From Geothermovivens sp964644845 (GTDB lineage Bacteria > Zhuqueibacterota > Zhuqueibacteria > Oleimicrobiales > Geothermoviventaceae), in contig CAZXXS010000037.1 of the NCBI GenBank assembly GCA_964644845.1, forward strand, positions 1 to 7,896: DNA of 7,896 bases. The letters are read 5' to 3'. Below, in pieces: positions 1-5,362 of the stretch. How positions within the stretch are numbered: position 1 is the stretch's first letter; each line of letters begins with the position of its first letter. Position numbers and translations under genes: made by a program. Below the pieces are notes generated by a model, which saw nothing but the letters and a program-made list of their open reading frames with translations, searched no databases and was not told the origin of the DNA.

Positions 1-2
1 GT

Positions 3-707
3 GTGTCCAGCCGGGCGGATGTCTGGGCAGCGGACATTGTCCACCACGGACCAAACGGTACCCAGTTCCGTGTGGTTAGCAAGCTGGCCGACCCTCTGGA
101 TCTGCACATGCCCATTTACAGCCTGGGCGACGTGTACAACGCCCTCGCTGCAGTAGCAGTGGCTCAGGTGCTTGGAGTTCCCGCCGGGGCCATCAAGGCG
201 GGACTGGAGGAGGACTTCCGTTTGCCTGCTGGTCGAGGCCGTCTGCTCGATCTCGGTCGCATTCGGTTGATCGATGACACGTACGACGCCAACCCGCAGT
301 CGCTCGTCAAAACCTCAGCCACACTGGTGAACTTCGCCAGCCACTCCAGACGCCTGGTAATGGTCCTGGGCGAAATGGACCAAGTGGGCGAAAACACGGT
401 CGAACGTCACCGCATGTCGGGACACTACCTCGCCAAGATGCCGATCGACGTGATCGTTTGTGTGGGCGACGGCGCCCGTCCCCTGGCGGAAGGTGCCACG
501 GCAGGTGCTGGTGTCCACAAAGCGGTGCTCTGGTTCGATTCGCTCGAGGAAGCTTCCGAGGTGCTACGTAGCGTGATTCGCGATGGCGACACCGTGCTCG
601 TCGAGGGGTCGGCCAAACTGAATATGGCCACGTTGATCGAAGACCTGGTAGCGCACTTTGCGGATTCGCGCTCGGCGGGCGCACGGGCTCCAACGGAACC
701 CGTTTGA
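3..707 (+). CDS. murF: MurF-type Mur ligase, C-terminal part (5' end outside window)
   Basis: This frame is open at the left edge, so the gene starts upstream and the first codon here is not a start. In its family, MurF (UDP-MurNAc-tripeptide:D-Ala-D-Ala ligase) uses ATP in the cytoplasm to add D-Ala-D-Ala to the peptidoglycan precursor. About 234 of a usual 450 or so residues are visible: the end of the central ATPase domain (YNALAAVAVAQVLGV, residues about 45-59) and the C-terminal ligase domain. Matching MurF motifs are IDDTYDANPQS (about 90-100), VLGEMDQVG (about 120-128) followed by a conserved His, and VLVEGSAKLNM near the end. The P-loop half is off-window. Two motif positions deviate: NANP reads DANP, and the usual KGSR reads EGSA. 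No mraY or other division-cluster gene follows. It could be a MurF-like paralogue. Family assignment is good; the exact substrate is less certain. Confidence 0.82.
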   Translation: MSSRADVWAADIVHHGPNGTQFRVVSKLADPLDLHMPIYSLGDVYNALAAVAVAQVLGVPAGAIKAGLEEDFRLPAGRGRLLDLGRIRLIDDTYDANPQSLVKTSATLVNFASHSRRLVMVLGEMDQVGENTVERHRMSGHYLAKMPIDVIVCVGDGARPLAEGATAGAGVHKAVLWFDSLEEASEVLRSVIRDGDTVLVEGSAKLNMATLIEDLVAHFADSRSAGARAPTEPV

Positions 708-782
708 GTTTGACATGCCGGGAGGCAACACGACGGTTTCTGAGCTTTCGCCCGAACTGCTGTCCTGAAACAGCTGTCTCCT

Positions 783-803
783 GGGCTGAGGTTTTTTCAG
801 CCC
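783..803. other. Hairpin in the murF-DUF3078 gap
   Basis: GGGCTGA (783-789) pairs perfectly with TCAGCCC (797-803) around a 7-base loop that carries the T-run. A T-tract after the stem is missing, so this is not a standard intrinsic terminator, though it lies 75 bases after the murF stop. The rest of the gap (708-939) shows no credible gene or RNA; a weaker GCTGT/ACAGC stem lies just upstream, near 760-775. Confidence 0.4.
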
Positions 804-928
804 TGTGCGGAAGGCAGTTGCCAGCTCGCTGCATGGCTTGCCAGCGGTGCTTTTCTGTTGTGGGTAGGGACTGGTTGTCAGCTCCCTTTGAAGAAGCTTT
901 GGACGTACAAGAAGGAAACGTGCAGGAC

Positions 929-934
929 AGGAGG
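929..934 (+). promoter_or_regulatory. Ribosome binding site of the DUF3078 gene
   Basis: A perfect AGGAGG lies 5 bases before the ATG at 940 and fixes that start. Such a strong site is notable because typical Bacteroidota rarely use Shine-Dalgarno sequences. Confidence 0.8.
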
Positions 935-939
935 TTTGG

Positions 940-1791
940 ATGCGTGGAAGTCTTGACCGGCTGCCCGTCTTTCAGCTGCTCCTGGTTGTTTGCTTGACGG
1001 CCACGTCCTCGGTGTCCGGTGCTGCCTCGAAGTTGAGCAAGCAGGTGGTAGCTGCTTTGAACGTGACCCAGCTGCAGTACAAGGACTGGGCCGCAGGTGG
1101 CCAGGATGCCTTGTCCTACGTGGCCCAGCTCAATGCCAATTTCGATCTGAAGGACACCCGAATGAGCTGGCGCTTTGTGGGGAAGTTCGCTTTCGGCCAG
1201 ACCAAGCTTGACGGCGAGGACCTGCGCAACAGCACCGACCAGATCGACATGGACCTGTCGATGAGTTATCGGTTCGACAAGCACTTCAACCCGTTCATCG
1301 GGGCGACGCTGCGAACGCAGTTCGCCACGGGCTACGACTACCGCAAAAAGCCGCCCGTGCCGCGGTCTGCTTTCCGGGATCCGCTTTACATGACGCAGAC
1401 CATCGGAGCCAACCTGGCCACCGAGAAGCATTTTCGCTCGAGATTGGGCTGCGGCTTCAAGGAAACGTACACGCGCAAGTACACCCAGTATTCGGACAAC
1501 CCGCGGACCCCTGAGGTGGAGAAGCGGAAAATCGAAACAGGCATCCAGTCCACCTCTTCGTGGACGCTGAAATTAGGGCAGCTTCTGGTGTACAACGCCC
1601 GACTGCGGATGTTCTCCACTTTTGAACACATTGACGTAGTTGACGTCATCTGGGACAATGTGTGGACCGCGCAGGTGGCCAAATACGTGGCTGTCAACCT
1701 CACGGTGAACCTGCTGTACGACAAAGACGTCAGCAAGCGCACGCAAATCAAGCAGTCGCTGGCAATCGGGCTGACGTACAATCTTTTCTGA
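940..1791 (+). CDS. DUF3078 family outer-membrane beta-barrel protein
   Basis: The 283-residue protein begins with a signal peptide: charged start, hydrophobic core about residues 9-20, and a small-residue cleavage region SVSGAA about 24-29. The mature part carries the DUF3078 pattern near its start (QYKDWAAGGQDALSYVAQLN, about 46-65), then alternating polar/hydrophobic strands, a STDQIDMDL segment, and a TQFATGYDY-like stretch (about 127-135). It ends in Phe (LTYNLF), the usual last residue of outer-membrane barrels recognised by the BAM machinery. The predicted place is therefore the outer membrane. The family's function is unknown, and I infer only a structural or transport role. The ATG at 940 is chosen for its AGGAGG site. 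It stands apart from its neighbours by gaps of 232 and 99 bases, so it may be transcribed alone. Family membership is recognised from memory of the WAAGG pattern. Confidence 0.8.
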   Translation: MRGSLDRLPVFQLLLVVCLTATSSVSGAASKLSKQVVAALNVTQLQYKDWAAGGQDALSYVAQLNANFDLKDTRMSWRFVGKFAFGQTKLDGEDLRNSTDQIDMDLSMSYRFDKHFNPFIGATLRTQFATGYDYRKKPPVPRSAFRDPLYMTQTIGANLATEKHFRSRLGCGFKETYTRKYTQYSDNPRTPEVEKRKIETGIQSTSSWTLKLGQLLVYNARLRMFSTFEHIDVVDVIWDNVWTAQVAKYVAVNLTVNLLYDKDVSKRTQIKQSLAIGLTYNLF

Positions 1792-1835
1792 CGGGGCCTG
1801 GCTGTGTGAAACGGCGGCCTGACGCATCACGGGAA

Positions 1836-1873
1836 TTTCGGATGCCTGCCGCCTGGGATGCCAAAATCCGAAA
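1836..1873. promoter_or_regulatory. Inverted repeat just upstream of buk
   Basis: TTTCGGAT (1836-1843) and ATCCGAAA (1866-1873) are perfect reverse complements, with centres 30 bases apart, about three helical turns. The 22-base loop contains GGATGCC, which also starts inside the left arm, giving two copies at 1840-1846 and 1856-1862. The right arm ends 8 bases before the buk ribosome binding site. It could be an operator half-site pair or an mRNA hairpin in the leader. No regulator gene is visible. Confidence 0.45.
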
Positions 1874-1881
1874 CAAACACA

Positions 1882-1886
1882 GAGGG
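1882..1886 (+). promoter_or_regulatory. Ribosome binding site favouring the GTG start of buk
   Basis: GAGGG lies 4 bases before GTG 1891. The upstream in-frame ATG at 1858 has no comparable site and sits in the loop of the inverted repeat, so GTG 1891 is the better start. Confidence 0.55.
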
Positions 1887-1890
1887 TACT

Positions 1891-2967
1891 GTGAGTGAGC
1901 ATGCAGAGTACCTGATTCTGGTGATCAACCCTGGATCGACGTCCACGAAACTGGCACTGTTTCGCGAGCGGGAAAAGGTAGCGGACGAAACGGTGATGCA
2001 TTCGGCCGAACAGTTGCAAGCTTACGAGCAACTGTGGGATCAGTTCGATCTTCGCCTGGAGGCGGTGCTGGATTTCCTTCGGCGGTACAACGTGCGGCTG
2101 CGAGATCTGGATGCCGTGGTCGGGCGCGGTGGCCTCCTGAAGCCTGTACGCGGTGGCACTTACCGTGTGAACGCGGCGATGATCGCCGACGCCCGCCGTG
2201 GCGTGCAGGGCGAACACGTGTCGAATCTGGGGTGTGCCCTGGCCAAGGCCGTTGCCGACCGCGCCGGTTGCCCCGCCTACGTGGTGGATCCGGTTTCCGT
2301 GGACGAGTTCGAACCGCTGGCTCGCTACTCGGGACACCCGCGCATCCAGCGGCGCGCACTTGCGCACGCACTCAGTCTGCACGCAGCAGGGCGACGTGCG
2401 GCTGAGCGGCTGGGCATCCCGTACGACCAGGCAAATCTGGTTGTGGCACATCTGGGAGGGGGCATTTCGGTCGCACCCCTCAAAGGTGGGCGCATCGTGG
2501 ATGTGAACGACGCCAGCAGCGACGGACCGTTCTCGCCCGAGCGGACCGGCGGACTGCCGTTGCAGCCGTTCATTACGCTGTGTTTCTCGGGCGAATTCAG
2601 TGAGAAGCAAATGCGACGCTTCGTGATGGGCCAGGGAGGTTTGGTGGCTTACCTGGGCACCAACGATGCCCGCGAGGTGGAGCGCCGCATCGAAGCTGGG
2701 GACGCAGAGGCCCGTGAGGTGTACGAGGCAATGGCTTACCAGATCGCGAAGGAAATTGGGGCCATGGCCACGGTCCTTAGCGGACACGTGGACGCCGTCG
2801 TCCTGACGGGAGGACTGGCCGGGTCGGAGCGACTGGTGCACTGGATTGAGGCGCGGGTGGCCACCCTGGGGCCGGTCTACCGCTTCCCCGGCGAACTGGA
2901 AATGGAGGCGATGGCCGAGGGTGCGTTGCGGGTGCTCCGGGGTGAGGAAGAGAGCCTGGAGTACTGA
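1891..2967 (+). CDS. buk: Butyrate kinase
   Basis: Butyrate kinase (acetokinase family, ASKHA fold) catalyses butyryl phosphate + ADP to butyrate + ATP in the cytoplasm, the ATP-forming last step of butyrate fermentation. From GTG 1891 it has 358 residues, the usual family length. The first phosphate-binding motif VINPGSTSTK is at residues 11-20. HLGGGIS (starting at His187) and the NDASSDGPFSPERTGGLP segment (about 203-221) form the second nucleotide/acyl phosphate region. VVLTGGLAGSE (about 305-315) is the adenosine motif. The PFSPERTGGLP sequence is typical of Buk and separates it from acetate kinase. Branched-chain acids such as isobutyrate are also possible substrates. An ATG at 1858 would add 11 residues but lacks a ribosome binding site. 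Its partner ptb lies downstream, separated by a membrane-protein gene and a 305-base gap; usually the two are adjacent with ptb first. Confidence 0.93.
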   Translation: MSEHAEYLILVINPGSTSTKLALFREREKVADETVMHSAEQLQAYEQLWDQFDLRLEAVLDFLRRYNVRLRDLDAVVGRGGLLKPVRGGTYRVNAAMIADARRGVQGEHVSNLGCALAKAVADRAGCPAYVVDPVSVDEFEPLARYSGHPRIQRRALAHALSLHAAGRRAAERLGIPYDQANLVVAHLGGGISVAPLKGGRIVDVNDASSDGPFSPERTGGLPLQPFITLCFSGEFSEKQMRRFVMGQGGLVAYLGTNDAREVERRIEAGDAEAREVYEAMAYQIAKEIGAMATVLSGHVDAVVLTGGLAGSERLVHWIEARVATLGPVYRFPGELEMEAMAEGALRVLRGEEESLEY

Positions 2968-2974
2968 GCGAAAC

Positions 2975-2980
2975 AGGAGG
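2975..2980 (+). promoter_or_regulatory. Ribosome binding site of the membrane-protein gene
   Basis: A perfect AGGAGG lies 3 bases before GTG 2984. It decides this start against the longer open frame that overlaps buk from 2846. Confidence 0.65.
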
Positions 2981-2983
2981 CCC

Positions 2984-3745
2984 GTGACGGGAGAGCAAGG
3001 GACAGGGAGAATTTTCCGGGTCCTGGAGCGGAGCCAGCGATCCGGTTTCCGTGCCTGGGAGATCGTGGTGGGCCTTGCGCTCGCGGTGACGGTAGCGTTC
3101 GCCTCGAGACTGGTGTTGCACACGGTTCCGCGAGTACAGGCATCTCTTGCCGTGCTGGAAGAAGGGTGGCCCGCTGTAACAGCCCAGGGAAACCATTTTC
3201 AGTTGGCAGACAGCTCTCGGCAGGAAATCCGCTTCGATTTGCCGATTGGCTGGCGGTTGATTTTGGACCCTGAAGAGCGCTTGACTTTCGACGATCTCTT
3301 GCCGCACACGGTGGTCGTTCAGCAGGGACGCTTGCTGGTGGTTCGAAGCCCTGGGCAGCAGATTAGACCAACCTGGAGTGTTCCCGAGTCACGGCGGCTC
3401 CGGATCACCAGCGCTGCGTTTGGAAAACTGCGCGTGGTCACCTGGATTGCTCTGTTCTTGCTGATTCTGGTTGGTTTTGCGGTGTCGCTGTTCGCTCTTT
3501 TTCTGCTCAGCGGGCTGATCAGTGGGATTTTGCTGCTGGCCGAACTGCTCGGAATCCTGAAAGCGCCTCAATCGGCGTTTGGTTTCGTTGTCTTTGCGCT
3601 TGTCCCCGTGATCCTGCTTTTCGTGTTACTGTGGGTGGTGGGACTGTTGGGTTTGGCAGTGTTGCCGATGGCGCTGGCCTTGAGCGTCCTTTGGGTTCTG
3701 GCGTTGTCCGTGCTGTTTTCCAAAGTCGAAAGAGAGAACCGGTAG
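2984..3745 (+). CDS. Integral membrane protein of unknown function (DUF1189-like topology)
   Basis: I do not recognise this 253-residue protein with certainty. It has a short basic N-terminus, one membrane helix (about residues 24-45), a roughly 100-residue polar segment (46-147) that probably lies outside the cytoplasm, and a very hydrophobic C-terminal third (about 151-246) with three or four helices. It ends in a charged tail, KVERENR. The layout of one helix, an outer domain and a helix bundle, together with phrases such as GWRLILDPEERLTFDDL and VVVQQGRLLVV, resembles DUF1189 membrane proteins; this is a weak match from memory. GTG 2984 is chosen for its AGGAGG site. It begins 16 bases after buk, so it is probably cotranscribed with it, and ends before the repeat-bearing gap. 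A role in acid export or membrane sensing would be speculation. No catalytic motif is visible. Confidence 0.7.
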   Translation: MTGEQGTGRIFRVLERSQRSGFRAWEIVVGLALAVTVAFASRLVLHTVPRVQASLAVLEEGWPAVTAQGNHFQLADSSRQEIRFDLPIGWRLILDPEERLTFDDLLPHTVVVQQGRLLVVRSPGQQIRPTWSVPESRRLRITSAAFGKLRVVTWIALFLLILVGFAVSLFALFLLSGLISGILLLAELLGILKAPQSAFGFVVFALVPVILLFVLLWVVGLLGLAVLPMALALSVLWVLALSVLFSKVERENR

Positions 3746-3851
3746 GGATTGTGGTTCCGTTTGCCTTTCGCGGTGTCCGGAGATGCGGGGCGGGCGACTG
3801 AATCACGGGATGGGCCTCAACCTGCGAGGGGCCCCGCAGAGCCTCTGGGGC

Positions 3852-3891
3852 TTGAAGGAGTTTTCCGGTTTGACACCGGAGGTGCGGAAGC
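3852..3891. repeat. Direct repeat copy A
   Basis: Aligned with 3959-4000 it matches at about 33 of 39 columns with three small gaps. Shared blocks in order are GAAGG, GTTTT, CGGTTT, ACAC, GGAG and GCGGA. Unlike copy B, this copy contains a perfect 6-bp hairpin, TCCGGT/ACCGGA, with loop TTGAC (3864-3880). Confidence 0.6.
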
Positions 3892-3958
3892 ACGAGGGCG
3901 AGCGCCGGGGTAGCGTGCTTGGCTACTTTGTGTCGGTGGACGCTGGACGTTGCTGCAG

Positions 3959-4000
3959 TTCGAAGGTGTTTTGTTCGGTTTCACACGGAGACGCGGAGGC
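3959..4000. repeat. Direct repeat copy B, with a CACGGAGACGCGGAGG-type core
   Basis: This is the second copy, starting 107 bases after copy A. Its right half, TTTCACACGGAGACGCGG (3979-3996), resembles a sequence I remember as common in intergenic DNA of many unrelated bacteria and metagenomes, where it yields spurious peptides such as HTETRRRG. That recollection is unverified. The hairpin of copy A is broken here by single-base differences. Confidence 0.6.
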
Positions 4001-4038
4001 GGGGGGTCGGCTTTGCGGAAGTACAAATCCGGGAACAA

Positions 4039-4044
4039 GGGAGG
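4039..4044 (+). promoter_or_regulatory. Ribosome binding site of ptb
   Basis: GGGAGG lies 6 bases before ATG 4051 and sets the ptb start, excluding the upstream extension of the same frame to 3919, which would translate the repeat. Confidence 0.75.
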
Positions 4045-4050
4045 CTGTTC

Positions 4051-4974
4051 ATGATTCGTTCGCTGCAGGAACTCTTGCAAGAGGCCGTGCACGTTGGCCC
4101 CGTCCGCGTGGCTGTGGCGGCAGCCGACGACGAAGCGGCCGTTGCAGCCGTGGTGGACGCTGCGCGTCAGGGATTGGCCAAGGGCGTAGCGTTTGGTCCA
4201 AAAGACCGGATCTTGGCCAGGGTGGAGCAGGTTGGTGGTTCTGTAAGCGCTTTCGAGTCCATTGAGGACGAGCGGAACGACGTGGCGGCTGCTCAGAAGG
4301 CCGTGGCTGCTGTGCGCGAGGGCTTTGCGGACGTGCTGCTGAAGGGCCACGTCAAGACAGCGGTGCTTCTGAAAGCTGTTCTGGATGCGCAAGCCGGACT
4401 GCGCACGGGACGTTTGCTTTCGGACGTCTTTCTGTTTGAAAACCCTCGGCGCCAGCCGAATCACCTGCAAATGATCACCGATGGTGGTGTGACGCCGAAG
4501 CCGGACTTGGACCAGAAACGCCAAATCCTGCTGAACGCCGTCGAAGTGGCCCACGCTCTTGGGAATGAAGAACCGCGCGTGGCCCTTCTTTCCGCTGTGG
4601 AGACGGTGACGCCGGCCATCCCCTCGACGCAAGAGGCGGCCATCCTGGTGCAGATGTGGCGCCGGGGACAGATCAAGGGCTGCATCGTGGACGGCCCGCT
4701 GGCGCTGGACAACGCTGTGTCGCCAGAAGCGCTGCGGATCAAGGGTTTCGAAAGTCCCGTCGGCGGCGATGCGGACATTCTGGTGTGCCCGGACATCGAA
4801 TCGGCCAACATGCTGGCGAAAAGCACGACGTACTTCGCGGGATTCCGCCTGGCTCACGTGATCGTCGGAGCCCGAGCCCCGGTCTTGATCCCGTCCAGGG
4901 CGGACACCGCGGAAGCCAAACTACTGTCGATCGCATTGGCGGCCGTGGTGATGGCCAGGCAGCGGGAGCACTGA
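4051..4974 (+). CDS. ptb: Phosphate butyryltransferase
   Basis: Ptb catalyses butyryl-CoA + phosphate to butyryl phosphate + CoA in the cytoplasm, supplying the substrate of butyrate kinase. The 307 residues match the usual length of about 300. Family features are LLKGHVKTAVLLKAVL (about 96-111), the ITDGGVTPKPDLDQKRQILL stretch (about 142-161), VALLSAVETVTPAIPST (about 177-193), CIVDGPLALDNAVS (about 211-224) and SPVGGDADILVCPDIESANM (about 235-254). The single phosphate acyltransferase domain, without the extra N-terminal domain of long Pta enzymes, and the presence of buk nearby favour Ptb over phosphate acetyltransferase. The chain length of the acyl group cannot be read from sequence. 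ATG 4051 has a good ribosome binding site. Only one base separates its stop from hypA, so it appears to be the first gene of a ptb-hypA-hypB-hypF unit. Confidence 0.92.
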   Translation: MIRSLQELLQEAVHVGPVRVAVAAADDEAAVAAVVDAARQGLAKGVAFGPKDRILARVEQVGGSVSAFESIEDERNDVAAAQKAVAAVREGFADVLLKGHVKTAVLLKAVLDAQAGLRTGRLLSDVFLFENPRRQPNHLQMITDGGVTPKPDLDQKRQILLNAVEVAHALGNEEPRVALLSAVETVTPAIPSTQEAAILVQMWRRGQIKGCIVDGPLALDNAVSPEALRIKGFESPVGGDADILVCPDIESANMLAKSTTYFAGFRLAHVIVGARAPVLIPSRADTAEAKLLSIALAAVVMARQREH

Positions 4975-4975
4975 C

Positions 4976-5362
4976 GTGCACGAGATGTCCATCATGACCA
5001 GCCTGTTGCGCGCTGTCGAAGGGAAAGTGCGCGAGGTCGGTGCCGTTCGGGTGAGGCGACTTCGGATTCTTGTGGGAAGGATCTCCGGCATTGAGCCCGA
5101 TTTGCTGGAGACGGCGTTTGCGTTCCTCTCGCCCGGCACGGTGGCCGAAGGGGCTGCGTTCGAGATTCGGATCCCTGCTCTCCAGGTGCGTTGCAACGAT
5201 TGCCAGCGAACGTTCGAGCTGGACGAGATCCAGTTCGCCTGTCCCCAGTGTGGCGGATCCAACGTGGAAATCCAGGGCGGCGACGAGCTGTTGATTGAAG
5301 AAATGGAGGTGGACTTTGCCAGTGCGTCAGGTTCAGGTCTACGAGAAAATTCTGAAGGCTAA
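4976..5362 (+). CDS. hypA: Hydrogenase nickel incorporation protein HypA
   Basis: HypA is a small nickel chaperone that works with HypB to insert Ni into the large subunit of [NiFe]-hydrogenase. The GTG start at 4976 is well supported: it yields the invariant N-terminus MHE-S, whose His2 binds nickel. GGGAG lies 7 bases before it, inside the end of ptb. The structural zinc site is visible as two CX2C pairs, Cys73/Cys76 and Cys89/Cys92, followed by GGDELLIEEMEV, the usual end of HypA. The protein has 128 residues against a usual 113-120. The extra tail (DFASASGSGLRENSEG) is encoded where the gene overlaps the start of hypB by 41 bases and shows no obvious function. A urease role is unlikely, since the neighbours are hypB and hypF. 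Confidence 0.95.
   Translation: MHEMSIMTSLLRAVEGKVREVGAVRVRRLRILVGRISGIEPDLLETAFAFLSPGTVAEGAAFEIRIPALQVRCNDCQRTFELDEIQFACPQCGGSNVEIQGGDELLIEEMEVDFASASGSGLRENSEG

Larger units (their letters stand above)
3746..4050. other. 305-base gap before ptb with repeats and hairpins, no credible gene
   Basis: No frame here has a start, ribosome binding site and protein-like sequence of its own. It holds two diverged copies of a roughly 40-bp direct repeat (3852-3891 and 3959-4000) and a third occurrence of their 11-bp core CGGAG(A/G)(T/C)GCGG at 3778-3788. Stem-loops include GCCCC/GGGGC (3831-3835 with 3847-3851), TCCGGT/ACCGGA (3864-3869 with 3875-3880) and GTAGC/GCTAC (near 3910-3926). The GCCCC/GGGGC hairpin has no immediate T-run, so termination after the membrane-protein gene is only possible. 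No clear -35/-10 pair was found. Confidence 0.6.

Noticed and set aside
783..803. Intrinsic terminator after murF
   Set aside because: The stem is perfect, but the T-run is in the loop and not after the stem, so I list it only as a hairpin.
704..997. 97-codon forward frame between murF and DUF3078
   Set aside because: It overlaps the well-supported DUF3078 start by 58 bases. It is Cys/Arg-rich without a pattern, and no ribosome binding site precedes it.
307..1431. 374-codon open frame on the minus strand
   Set aside because: It spans the murF end, the gap and the DUF3078 gene. The product has no recognisable motif, and no ribosome binding site was noted.
1630..1649. TTGACGT repeated twice and a TGACGTCA palindrome
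   Set aside because: It lies inside the DUF3078 gene, where it simply encodes the repeated Asp-Val residues of IDVVDVI.
1858..1890. ATG start for buk
   Set aside because: It is possible but adds 11 polar residues not typical of Buk, lacks a ribosome binding site, and lies in the loop of the inverted repeat. GTG 1891 is preferred.
1573..3123. 516-codon open frame on the minus strand
   Set aside because: It runs antisense to DUF3078, buk and the start of the membrane-protein gene, all with clear family motifs. Its translation is low-complexity, Arg/His/Gln-rich, with no recognisable domain, as expected of a shadow in GC-rich DNA.
3919..4050. N-terminal extension of ptb in the same frame
   Set aside because: It would translate repeat copy B into an HTETRRRG-type peptide absent from the Ptb family. 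ATG 4051 has a GGGAGG site and gives the normal protein length.
5295..5321. TTG start for hypB
   Set aside because: It would extend the hypA overlap to 68 bases and add a Trp-rich stretch unlike other HypB N-termini.
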